A stretch of 64,000 bases of DNA from Trema orientale (Eukaryota > Streptophyta > Magnoliopsida > Rosales > Cannabaceae): positions 1,707,177-1,771,176 of the forward strand of contig JXTC01000009.1 of NCBI GenBank assembly GCA_002914845.1, read 5' to 3'. Under the pieces are notes generated by a model that saw only the letters and a list, made by a program, of their open reading frames with translations, ran no database searches and was not told the DNA's origin. Made by a program: the position numbers and the translations under genes. Numbering within the stretch: the stretch's first letter is position 1; each line of letters begins with the position of its first letter. Shown one piece after another: positions 49,018 to 60,429 of this stretch.

Positions 49018-52000
49018 TCAGGTCAATGCACTGAGTGCCGACTCCTTTCCTTCAACCGAAAATGGAATAGGTTTGGTTGGAGCTGGCAGGCGACCAATGC
49101 TATCAACTTTATCCTTCTGTTTTGGGGGAGGTCTAGCTGCTTTTGGCAACAACCTGCCTTTCTTTTCAAACCACTCAGGCTTAAGCAATGCTTGGAAACC
49201 CAACTTGTTGTAGTAAACTCTTCTAACAGACCCACCTGCTGCTTCCACAGCTGCCTTCGCCCTAACAGTAACCCTCGATACCTGTAAACTTCATCAATAA
49301 GTCCAACTTGGTCTTTACATGAAGAAAATGAGGAAAATGTGTTTTAAAATTTGATTGATAATTATTGTAATGATAACCTTGGTTCAATATTCAAGTCTGG
49401 ATAAGTCTAGTCATAACAGAACATAAAACCAAAGAGTGATAAAACCCAGAACAGTCAACATAGGCATACTGCATCATGTAAAGTCAAATGTAGCAGATGT
49501 TTTATGAAGCCAGCCACCAACCAACCGAATAAAGCGGTGCTGAAGCCTTAACTGAATAGCATAGCAGTTCAAAAACAGAAAAGAAAGATTCAAAGGAAAA
49601 CATACAATTTTGATTCCGAAAGATTTGATCAAGTCCATAACTAACACAGTTCATTACACGACTTAAAAAAATACATATATTATTTTTCATTGGCATCGAG
49701 TTTTACTGTAGAGTTTGCAACATAGATTCCAAACCGAATTGATAGTCCTAGCTATCAAACACACACAGCAGCCAGTACACAAGAGAAAGACAGCTTCTTT
49801 GTTCAAGAGCATGCGCAATTACAACAGTTGATGAACTTTCAAAAGGTTCAACTCTCTCCCATCAGAAAATAACTCTCAATTACTCACAAAACAATTGCCT
49901 ACTCCACAAGAACCAGCCCACTCTCTGTTTATATTCTCCTCTTACTCAACCAACAATAGTTATAACCAAACAACTAACAAAAATAACCAACCAACTAAAA
50001 TTGCAACAACCGGCCTCTGCTCCAGCAACCAGCCAGTAGACAGAAGCTTATCATACATAGAGTCAAAAACATAATCACTTAAGCAAGCCAACAATCAAAA
50101 AACTATGTTAGTGGTAATTTTTGATCCCTGATTTTTAATGATTGCTCGTATATTACTCAAAAGATTAAGACAGCATAATCGAGCATAAAAGTTAGGTTAG
50201 GTTAGCTATAGATATATTGTCTAGGTAGTTAAATTAGCAATTGAGGTGTGTGTGCATATATATGTGTGTATATATATAAAGGCTCGGTAATAAATAAACT
50301 GAAATGAATAGGACCCGCTAACTGGAGTCAAAGGTGCTGAAATTAAAAGACTGGAATGTAAATAATTGTAAATAAAGGTGTAGAAATGTAAAGGGGACCA
50401 GCTAACTGGAATTAACTTGAACTGAAATTAAAGTGCTTGAAAATAAAGAGTACTGAAAATAGAAATAAAGTACAAGAATATAGAAAAATAGGGTTATTGT
50501 ATTATTATTATTGCCTTAGATACAAAAATTACCAATAACATAAGTGCTGGGGTCTTTAGATGGCTCAACTTTTAGGATATGAATACTAACTTAAATACAT
50601 GCGTGGAAGTATGAATGTAAAGATTTGATGATAATATAACTGAGAAATTGAGAATGTGAGGCTATTCACATGAAGATCATAATTTGATCATGCACGGAAA
50701 TGAGCTTTAGACTTTTGCAAAACCTTATAAAATGTAGTATTTAGTCTAGGTTGTTGATCTAAGGTAATGCATGAATGATCGGGGTGGTTTCTAGACTGTA
50801 GAATGCAATGAAAAGTCAACAATCAGCCACTGCTTATGTAGAAACAGTGGCTGATCATGCATGCAATGTTGGAAAAGGGTACTTTTTGACATGCAAATCC
50901 TCATAGGCTAGAAACACGATCCTAGGGAATATATACAGGATTGGAAGTAATTTGAGCCTATCGGGTGAAGGGAGAGTGAGAGAAAATGCAAATTCCAGGC
51001 ACTGCAGTGGCTGAATACAAGAATAACAGAGAAAAAGAAAGAGAGTGATGGCTGACAGTGATGGGTAAAAGTGTGGAATTGTTGTGTGTTGTGTAGATCA
51101 TGTTTTCTATTTATAGGCCTCTAAGACTTGGGGACCAAGCTGGTTGCGGGGGCCAAAAGAGCATCTAGTAGAAGTAGTGGAAGAACTTTTCCACCCCTTA
51201 TTAGAAAAGCAACTTTTTCGTGTTTCTAAAGTGGTTTTGCACATGATTTGAGCCAATTCCAGCCACTCTAGCACCATGGAATTACCAAATGATCTCTAGG
51301 ATTCACAAATTGGTTTAGGAAACACCCCAACTACTGCAACCTCACTGGTTTCATCGAGAAACCACGTGCTAAAGGTAGTAAAACAACCTGATTTAGGGGC
51401 TAATGTTTCTACATGCAAACAGTAACATTCTTTTTTGTCAATTTTATGCATGAAATCCTTCTTCTAGAATCTCTAAAAGGGTTTAGGATAAACACCCTAG
51501 CTCGTTATTGGTCTCTATCCCCTAAAACTTTCCCTGTTTTTCCTCTGTTTTTATTCTGATTATATTCGGCTTAATCTAATAAGAAACAAAGCTTAATTAA
51601 TATCATTCTAATCATGTTTAGGAATTTAACCCAAAACAAACTATCAATCAAAAAACTATCGTAAATTGCAATAATCTCATTCCAGAAATAATGCGGGGGC
51701 AGGAGAGTACTTAAAGGTGATTCATCAGATACAAAATAATAAACTTTGATTCAGTACAAAAAGCAGAAAGACCTTAGATGAAAAATACCTCCAGATGAAT
51801 AGGCCACTTGATTTGGTCAGCACCACGACCCATTAATCTTACTCCATCTTTTATCTGTTTCCCTACTGCCCCTGTATCCTATTTTAAGGATGGTAACCAG
51901 AAAATGCTAAGGCTGAATGAAGAAATGCTCCAATTTCACAAGCTGAAGAAGGAATTTGCCATACCTTGAGTGTTTTCATCGTAATCAACTCATGAGAATC

Positions 52001-53146
52001 AATCTTTCCTTCATTTATAAGTTTCGCAATCTTTCCTAACCCTACCGGCTGCCAAACAAAAATATGATAGAACTATCAAAAGATTTGCCAAAAAGGTGAC
52101 ACTCTTTGCTTTTATACGAGTAAAAGAGAAATAAAACAACTACTGGAAAAATAGACAGAAGCCTGATACATAAAGCTTTTAAACAATTCATCAATTCTGC
52201 ACCAAACATATTGATTTGCTACGGAATTAGATAACAGAATCAATTCTTTTAAAATAAGAATGAACCCAAAGGAAAAGTATACAGAAAGGATGTATTCGCT
52301 TCCAAGCAAAAGCTTCAACAAAACAGTGCAGAGAAACAAATGGTGCTGAATAGTTTTGCGATTGAATATGAAACAAGACTCTACGATTTATGAGAATGTG
52401 CCAAGGTTCCTCCTCAAGATTGTAAAAAAGGAACTTTGTATCCAAACCATCAACATATACTTCAGCTCATTTAAACCATACAGCAGGAGTATGAGTTTAT
52501 AACCGAAATTCAAAAACTGTTTCAAATGTATCAGTTCCAGCTCCCCAATAACAGAAAAGTCGAACTAAATTCAAAATAGCAGGAAACTGGATAATCCAAG
52601 TCCTACATTATAATCATTTCATAGATATATGTAACTATATCTCATTCGATGTTCAAATCAAAATCCAAGCAAGATCGACTTATCAACCAGTTGTAACATT
52701 AGTCCTCAATTGGCGACCAAACAAAAAATTGTCTCCCAAAAACCATAAAGTACCTGAAAAGTGAGGCTAAAGGGGTTCTTAAACCCTCGTTTGGGCAAAC
52801 GACGCCGTAAAGGGGTCTGACCACCTTCAAAACCTAGCCTCCCTGACCCTCTAGCCTTCTGACCTTTGTGACCTCTTCCGGCGGTCTTTCCCTTCCCGGA
52901 CCCAATCCCACGGCCCTTCCGCGTCTTCTGCTTCCTGGGAACCTTGCCCCTCAGATCATTCAGGCTCAGAAGACTGTACGCTCTGAGACCCCCAAAACCA
53001 AACCCTTCATCACTTCTCAATCTAGGCTTAAGGAACTGTACGAACCGCAGGGTCCGGAATGGAACCGGAGAAGGAGGAGGGGGTGTAGCAATGAGTTGGG
53101 TCCGGACTGAGGCATTGAAGATTGAGCAAAGTCTTCTTCTAAGCAT
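49018..53146 (-). CDS. Mitochondrial large-subunit ribosomal protein uL15m
   Basis: Four coding exons: 53146-52754, 52048-51965, 51878-51789 and 49281-49018. They join in frame to 276 aa. The first ~60 residues are Arg/Ser/Leu-rich with few acids, as expected of a mitochondrial presequence. Then comes the uL15 core: [20 protein letters not shown], the glycine/lysine-rich loop [20 protein letters not shown], and [20 protein letters not shown], followed by two short exons and a C-terminal exon with [17 protein letters not shown]. uL15 helps assemble the large ribosomal subunit around the exit side of the peptidyl-transferase centre. The gene resembles the nuclear-encoded mitochondrial, not the plastid, L15 of plants, from memory. 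The last intron (about 2.5 kb) holds unassigned sequence. The upstream region is a copy of the LSM8 leader. Confidence 0.94.
50270..51700. repeat. Unassigned insertion-like sequence in the last uL15m intron
   Basis: The composition differs from both intron flanks. Internal repetition is visible: GACCCGCTAACTGGAGT and GACCAGCTAACTGGAAT, each followed within 45 bases by CTGAAATTAAA-type text, and CAGTGGCTGA occurs near 50846 and again near 51006. No coding text, inverted termini or target duplication could be defined. It may be non-coding mobile-element sequence of unknown class. Confidence 0.35.
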
Positions 53147-53201
53147 TTCGGAGAAATCGTGAAGTTACTCAGCGTTTTGGTTGTTATTCTGATACATTTA
53201 A

Positions 53202-53783
53202 GGAGCACTCAAAACCAGTCTAACACAGGGCCTGTCAAATGAGAAATTTGCCGAAAATCGAAAAAATAATTTCCTTTTTTTTTTTTTTGAAGGATCAACC
53301 ATCAAACACGGCATGTAAGGCGCCTCAATGGTGCACCATTGACAATGTGCATAGGCAGAACAGCATAGAACCTCACTGATAAGCACAAATGCAATTTCGG
53401 GGATTCCTATATACCTAACCTAACATTAAACACAGGTTTCCAACATACGATTCACCAATACAACCAGCAAAGTTCACCGCAGAACCAAAAACAAGCACAT
53501 AATTATATACACGCATATATACACACATGTATATAAATAAAATCTATAAGAAATAAAATAAAAAATAAAAAAAGAGAGACTTACATGTCGAAATGAGGTT
53601 GGCAACGGCGACAGGAGCGAGCAATTCTACAATAATAAGCAAACCCATTTCAATAACCATAAAAATACTAATATCTGTAAGCAGTACAATCCAATACAAG
53701 TCAAATAATAAGAAGGGTTTGATGTAATCCTAAAAGAAAGAAGCAGATAGAAATGGAGATGGAGACTGTAAGCGAAGAAGAAG

Positions 53784-53826
<43 letters not shown>

Positions 53827-54335
53827 CATGTGCCCTAGCTCTAGCTGGCTATGGATGAAGACGTTTGATCGGTGGCGAAGAGCTAGTAAATACTAGGGAG
53901 GGAAAACGATGGAAGCAAAGTCGGGTGATGATCATGAAACTTACTAGTCCATTTAACTCTAATAATATTTACAATTCTAGTATAAACCCTAACAATACTC
54001 CATTTAATTGTAAATAAATTCTACAGAAATTTCAACACAAACAAAACAAATTTAAGAGTATATTAACAAAATACAACCAGACCAGACCAGGCCAGACCAG
54101 ACCAGAGAAGAGAATCAAACCTGAGTGCGGAGCTCGGCAAACGAGCAGACTGGTGGCGACCGGAGCTGGGCGCGAGCAGAGCTGTCGGCGTGCGGAGCCG
54201 GGCGCGAGCAAAGCCGGCGGCGTCGAGCTTCAGAGAAAGACGGCAATGGCGAGTGACTGAGACACAGAGACGGGCCCGAGAGAGAGAGAAAGATGAAACC
54301 TACGTGTTGATGGGCCAAGTGGGCTTGGAAATAGA
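53202..54335 (-). promoter_or_regulatory. Copy of the LSM8 upstream region in front of uL15m (copy B)
   Basis: It begins 56 bp above the uL15m ATG and aligns with 44602-45836 in the same orientation. The part nearest the ATG is diverged (substitutions and gaps), the middle is roughly 95% alike, and 53897-54262 is identical by eye to 45403-45768. The GC-rich putative first exon, its CTCAG|GTTTGA donor (exon edge 54121), the small CACAT... exon and the ATTTGACAG acceptor-like site (here 53235-53243) are all retained, so uL15m may be transcribed from this copy. A long GA repeat lies at about 53785-53822. Beyond 54335 a Mutator-like element interrupts the homology, which resumes briefly at about 55490. 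Confidence 0.7.
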
Positions 54336-55471
54336 GAAGACTACACGGAATACCCTTTTTGCCATCCAATTTTAACAAATATCCCTTTTTTTTTCCTATA
54401 TGTATTTTTACAAGGCTCGGAATGAAGCAGTTGCGTCGTCGATGGCGTGGAACAGGTTACAGACTTGTCATCCGGAGAAGAACTTTATTTATTTATTTTA
54501 TTTCAAATTTGGCTACCTTTTTCATTTTCGATATTTAAAAAGATTGCATCTTTTTTGTTGAAATCTGAAGGCTCGGAATGTAGAGGGTTCAAATATATTC
54601 ACTAGCATTTTACTAAAGAAAAAACAAATACTCAAAACATTAGTACCTTGAATAAGTGAATATTAAATATCAAAATAGGCTCCGATCTTTCTATTGTATT
54701 CAATTTGGAGTGAGTTATATTAGTATGTATATAAGTGGCTTCTTTTTTTAGGTTATGGTAAATAAGTAATAATGTAATATACACTTAATAAAAGTGGTAA
54801 ATAATAAATTTATCAAGGATATAATGGTATGTACAACCATATATAAGTGGTAAATGAGTGATTTTTTTTTATAGTTCATAATAAATAAATTATATACTAA
54901 TTTATAATAGTGGTGAATAAGTATTGTAATGTAGATATAATGGTAAATATTTCACTATGTGTCATTGATAATTTTTTTTAAGAAATAGTAAATAAAGGAT
55001 ATAACACCTCACAATAGTGGTAAATAAATAATTTACTAGAAATATAGTAGCAAATATGCTACCGTCTATAAAAGATAATATTTTTTAAGAAATGGAAAAT
55101 AAATAATATACCATCTCACAGTAGTGGTAAATATGTAATTTACCAGGGATACAATGGTAAATATACTACAATCTATAAGTGATAAAAAAGTTTTAAGTCA
55201 TGGTAAATAAATTGTATACTACCTCTTAAAAGTGGTAAATAAGTAATTTATCAGGATATAATGGTAAATATGTTATCGTCTATAAGTGATAAAAAAATTT
55301 TAAGTCATGGCAAATAAATTATATATCCCCTCTTAATAATAGTGAATAAGTAATTTATCAGAGATATAATAGTAAGTACAAATCAAAAAGGGATATATTT
55401 ATCCTTAAAATCAAAAAGAGATATCTACTAAACCATGCCTTCAAAATGGAGTATTTCTATTCAATTCCCTT
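54336..55471. mobile_element. Mutator-like element inserted in duplication copy B, perfect 9-bp TSD
   Basis: A 1136-bp insertion flanked exactly by GGAAATAGA (54327-54335, 55472-55480). The termini are weak inverted repeats: AAATATCCCTTTTT at the left corresponds to GATATCTCTTTTT-type text in the reverse complement of the right end. The interior is almost entirely a degenerate minisatellite of words such as ATAATGGTAAATA and TAAGTGATAAAAA. Sequence homologous to copy A (AATGAACTGGGCTTAAA) resumes to the right of the insertion, so it landed after the duplication. No coding capacity. Confidence 0.75.
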
Positions 55472-55591
55472 GGAAATAGAATAGTCATTAAATGAACTGG
55501 GCTTAAATTTTAGGCATATGTACAGATTTACCCCACTTTTTTGGTTCCCCTTAAATAATATCCTATTTTTAGTTTATTAATAAAAATATCC

Positions 55592-55882
55592 CTTACTCGG
55601 CAGTTATATCTCCTTAATACTAATTTTACCCCTTTGTCATGAGTATGGAAAGCCTCAATCGCCAAAAATGGTGCTTTATATTGCACTCACCGCTGGACGA
55701 TCTTGTCGGACTCCACCACCACCCTCACCATCGAGCGTGCTGGATGATCTTGTCGGACTCCACCACCTCGCCATCGAGATCACGCTGACAAAGCTCCTCA
55801 TCTTCTTCCGCAATATGGTGCTAAGACAAGAGGTTATCGTTGTGGGTATGGAAGTCGTAAGTAGATTTAATCTTTACTAGGT
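55592..55882. repeat. GC-richer direct repeat, unit 1
   Basis: About 250-290 bp also present at 56649-56897: TTATATCTCCTTA, CGCCAAAAATGGTGC, ACTCCACCACCACCCTCACC, ATCGAGATCA, GTTGTGGGTATGGAAG. Unit 1 has an internal duplication of GATCTTGTCGGACTCCACCA. A 70-codon plus-strand frame crosses it, but the second unit does not preserve the frame. Unknown family; possibly a gene fragment carried by a transposon. Confidence 0.65.
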
Positions 55883-56648
55883 TTTTCTTTTTATGTATTT
55901 ATAATTTTAATTTTGATTTGAGTATTTTTATACGAATGGTATGGGTAGGAGCGGAAAGCAGCAAAGTTCGGCATATTACAACCATGAGAATTATATTTCC
56001 TGACTTGAAGGGGGACCTTGGGTTCAATTTCCACAGGCTTCACTTTTTTCATATAATATATATATATATACACTTTATTAATGACAAAAAATATATGTAG
56101 GTTTTATTATTAGAAAGTGAATATTAATGTGTATATATAACTAATAAAATACTACTATTTTTCTATTTATTAATCATAATATTCTAAACTATGGTAAATA
56201 AATTATATATGTAAACCATGATAAATAATTTATATGCAATTATAAAGAATTATATACACCGGTAAATGATTTGTATAATAGTAAATTATTTATAAGCATT
56301 AGTAAATGAATTATATACAACAGTAATTAATTTGTATACAATTGTAAATGATTATATGCATTGGTCCATTAATTATTTACACTAGTATATTAATTATTTA
56401 TTATGATATATGAATTATATAAATTGGTAAATTAATTTTATATTATTTAATAAATTATATACATCAGTAAATTAATTATATACTACAATAAATAAACTAT
56501 ATATGTTGGTAAATCAATTCTATACATGAATATATCTAATTAACTGATATAAGGGTATAATAGTAAACTCAAATCATGATAACTCAAAAAGGGATATAAA
56601 AGTTAATAAATGAAAAAGGAATATTTTATTTTATTAAAAAAAATCCCT

Positions 56649-56897
56649 AACTCATTAGTTATATCTCCTTAGTACCGATTTTACTCTTTTGCCATGAGTA
56701 TAAAAAGCCTTAATCACCAAAAATGGTGCCTTATCGTGTATTCACCACCGGACGATCTCGTCCGACTCCACCACCACCCTCACCATCGAGATCATTACGG
56801 AGCTCTTTTCCTTCTTCAGCAACATGGCGTTAAGGCAAGAGGCCATTGTTGTGGGTATGGAAGCCGCAATTAGATTTGATCTTTACAAGGTGTTTTG
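56649..56897. repeat. GC-richer direct repeat, unit 2
   Basis: Matches 55592-55882 in the same orientation. About 770 bp of AT-rich TAAATTATATAC-type minisatellite separates the two units. Homology stops exactly where the putative LTR of the next element begins (56901), so that element probably inserted into this unit. Confidence 0.65.
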
Positions 56898-58009
56898 AAG
56901 TGTGACAATTTTTTATAATTAGTCACTAACTAAAAATATTAAGTCACAATTAATATAATAATTATATAATAGGGGGTCAATTAAGAAAGTGTGACGTGTC
57001 AATTTTTCATTGGAAAAATTGTCAAATTAGAAGCAAAAGAACAAGTACCACACATTAGCTAATGAAAACTATGACACAAGTTAACACCATGTTGGAGGAC
57101 TCATGCTAATGCCACACAAACAAGTGTTATCTCATTGCTCTTGCCACCTCCTGCTTGAAGCTAGGACAAGTGTCACATTTGAAGAACGAGCTGTCAAACA
57201 AACAGATACTATGCTCATGCAAGAGGTGGCATAACTCACAACTTCTTTTGCCTATATATATGTTATATAATCAAGTGAAAAGGGAGAATCTTTCCCGGAT
57301 ACAAAATCAATCTAATACAAGTCCACTTCTCTCTTTTGTCCTATTTTCTACTCATGTCTCTCTTGTACAACCTAATAAATGCTTCCTCTTTTTTTCATCA
57401 TGAGCCTTTTACATCTTTGCTGCCTCAACACCACTATCGTCTTTATCAGCACCACCATTATCATCTATATCTCTCCCTCTCTCTTTCTCTCTCTCTTACC
57501 TATTCTAAGTTCATAAACCTATTCAACTTTCTCGGTTTCAACCCACCATCACCATCATCAACTCACATCACTATCTAAAGTTATAATTATTCTATCTCTC
57601 TCAAATTTATTAATCCAATTTTCTTTCTCTAAAATCATCACCCCATCTTTGTATACACGCAAGAATTAGTCACAAGTCTCAAAATCACACATCCACATAT
57701 ATACACACACACACACACACGTATAATCATACTATATATGATATTGCTATTGTTATTATTATTATTATTACTATTGTTGTTATTATTATTATTATTATGT
57801 AGATTTGGGGAATATTGAGCTACTAACCCATTTATTTTCTATTGTTTCAAATATTTACAGGGTGCTGACTATATATATATTGTGCTAACATTTAAATTCT
57901 GCACTTTAAATACTCGCAGACCCGTGATTCTGAGTTGTTTAGCAAGCTGAGTTGTAGCGTATACGACCCTTGTTCGTAACCGTTCACGTTAAATTCAGCA
58001 CTTTTATTT

Positions 58010-58205
58010 TCTTTTATCTTTGACAAAATAGCTAGAATCACCTGTGTCAAAGATCTAACTTTCTAATTATTTATTTATTTATTTTTTAGTATTATTTATT
58101 TATATTTCTGACCGAATGACTGGAATCACCTGTGTCAGAAAAACTAACCATCTTTTTGTTTGTTTCTGACCAAATGGCTGGTATCACCTGCGTCAGAAAC
58201 ACTGG
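58010..58205. repeat. Threefold repeat inside the LTR
   Basis: Three diverged units of about 70 bp, each containing a version of TGACCAAATGGCTGGTATC followed by ACCTGTGTCAGAAA-like text (about 58021, 58110, 58163). Confidence 0.75.
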
Positions 58206-59226
58206 CTATCTAACACGTGGTGATGGTTATTGAAACCACCCACACCTATTTATTTGCAGATTGAGCTGTCAAATACGCCAATAATTTTCTGACAAGTGGA
58301 ATTGTATTGCTATAATTTTTCACATCATTTTCTCCATTTTTATCACTATCCTACTTATCTTTAATTAAGCACTTTTATGCTTAAATAATTTCTCTCTAAT
58401 TAAATCACAAAAAGCACCCCGGAACATTAATGGCGACTCCGCTGGGGAGTAGCCAAGTGAAACTAGATTTCTTCAGTATTTCCAAAATCTCTCGGAACTC
58501 TGTCCATTTCATTTTCGACACCTGACAATGTATCGTTACTCTATCCAGTATACCGTTACTCTGCCCATTTCATTTTTCGACACCTGACGGTGTACCGTTA
58601 CTCTGTCCGTTCTTTGTCTGAAAAAAAAAATTGCTATCAAAATGGCTGAGGAACAGAATTTACCAAGCCATGAAGTATCAAGTCAGTAAGAGGAGACACT
58701 TACTCGGATGAAGAGCACATTAGAAATTTGATGAAATCTCAAAGAGCTGATGATGCAGAAATTGGCTGAGATGGAAAAGAAAAAAAAAAAAAACAAACAG
58801 GGGACTGCTTCTCCTGTCTCATCTTGTCAAAACAACAATTCACTAGTGTCATACCAGCAATGCAGGAAAACTCTGCCAATCTCACAACTCCAGTTGGAAC
58901 GAGTAATGAAGCTTCACACAGTTTCATTACCAAAGAGCAACTACAAGATATGCTAAAAAAAAAAAAAAATAGAGGCAGTATCAGCCATCTTCAATAATCC
59001 ACTGGGTTTCAGGCCCAGGTAAGTTTCCGATATCAACCAAAATAACTTTACAAACATCCCCTACATTGGGGACTGTTAGTTGTGAAATATTTCAGTTACC
59101 ATAAATAATTGGTTTCTATTTTTCTATACTTCTATCATATGGTACATCCAATTCATAAGCTTTATTACCAGAATATTCAATTAAGATTGCATGAAATTGC
59201 AATCATTATCTCATAATTTATACGGT

Positions 59227-59527
59227 CATGCGAAACGCTACGGCAATCGACAAGGTGATCCAACTAAAGCAGGATCATGCGAGATGCTAAAGCTATCGAC
59301 AATGTGACTTAGCTAGAGCAGGATCATGCGATATGCCATCAAGGCTAATCGACAATATGACCTAGTCAAAAGCAAGATCACGCGAAACGCCGAAAGCTAT
59401 CGACAAGATGACCTGACTGAAAAAGGGATCACGCGAAATGCCAAAGCTATCGACAAAATGACCTGACTAAAACAGAATCATGCGAAATGCCGAATATCTC
59501 AAGGCTATCGACAAGATGATCTGTTTC
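59227..59527. repeat. ~50-bp tandem array A (six units)
   Basis: Units begin CATGCGAAACGCT or variants at about 59227, 59276, 59325, 59379, 59430 and 59479. Each contains GCTATCGACAAGATGACCTG-like text. Spacing is 49-54 bp. Confidence 0.85.
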
Positions 59528-59754
59528 AAAATAACATCAGTGATATTATATTTTATCTTTATACAAACACTTCTGACTTAAAAAGTAGATGTGGATTGTA
59601 TCCAATTAATTATTATGAGAGTTCCCTCATTAGATATTATATTTTGCTATATAGCTAAGTTATCAATTATCATCTATACACATTCATATATTATCAAATT
59701 GACTGTCTACATATAGACACAATAATGTCAATTATGCTCGCTCCTTAATGCAGC

Positions 59755-60205
59755 CACCCTCACATGTTGTTTATACTCACCGTTATTTCACAGCTGTACT
59801 CACATGTCGTTTGCACTCGCTCTTAATACATAGTGGCTGCATTCACATGTCGTTTGTACTCAGTATCCAAGGTGACTATACTCACATGTCGTTTGTGCTT
59901 GCTCTTTTTAGCAGCCATAATCACAATTTAATTATGGTGGCCTTAATCACATGTCGTTTGTGCTCACTTCTTACAGTGATCATATTCACATGTTGTTTAT
60001 GCTCACTTCTTATGCACGTCGCTTGTGCTCACTTCTTATAGTGGCCACATTCACGTGTTATCTATCACACGTCATTTGTGCTCGCTTCCTACAGTGGCCA
60101 CATTCACGTGTCTTTTACACTTATTACACGTCGCTTGTACTCTCTCTCTGAAGTGGCTACATTTACGTGTCATGCATCGTTTATGCTCACTTTTTACGGT
60201 GGCCA
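59755..60205. repeat. ~45-60-bp tandem array B (about ten units)
   Basis: About ten degenerate units with the core CACATGTCGTTTGTGCTCAC, often followed by TTCTTACAGTGGCCACATT. A 97-codon frame across it (59748-60041) is a product of the repetition, not evidence of a gene. Confidence 0.85.
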
Positions 60206-60429
60206 TATTCATGTATTATTCATATAATTTTCTTTATTTAACACTGGGTATATGCACCGGCCTTAATCCAAAAAGAAGTATCTCTTATACAGTCTAAAAA
60301 TATTGTTGATTTTGTCTAAATATTAGGGACTAATATTATATAGAAACTCTCATCAGTTTCTATTTATTTTATTTTTTAGCCCTAATAATTATTTTTATTT
60401 TCTCTTATATCTAAATATGAGATTTTGTT

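Larger units (their letters stand above)
56901..60300 (+). mobile_element. Fossil Ogre/Tat-like Ty3 LTR retrotransposon, incomplete
   Basis: A putative 5' LTR runs from TGTGACAATT at 56901 to GGAACA at 58426. It is followed after four bases by a primer-binding-site-like TGGCGACTCCGCTGGGGA (58431-58448), the type seen in plant Ogre/Tat elements. Short gag-like text starts at about 58641. No pol domains or second LTR were recognised. The right part carries two ~50-bp tandem arrays, as is common in the non-coding 3' regions of Tat-lineage elements. The copy is clearly broken and old. The left edge and PBS are the firmest evidence; the right edge is a guess. Confidence 0.55.

Noticed and set aside
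44602-54335. The 44.6/53.2-kb duplication as a transposon or LTR pair
   Set aside because: The units are bounded by gene-related sequence, show leader-exon structure and have no inverted or TG..CA termini, primer site or internal element genes; segmental duplication fits better.
59748-60297. 97-, 90- and 66-codon frames with repeated His/Leu/Ser text
   Set aside because: They run through a ~50-bp tandem array in several frames, so the open frames reflect repetition.
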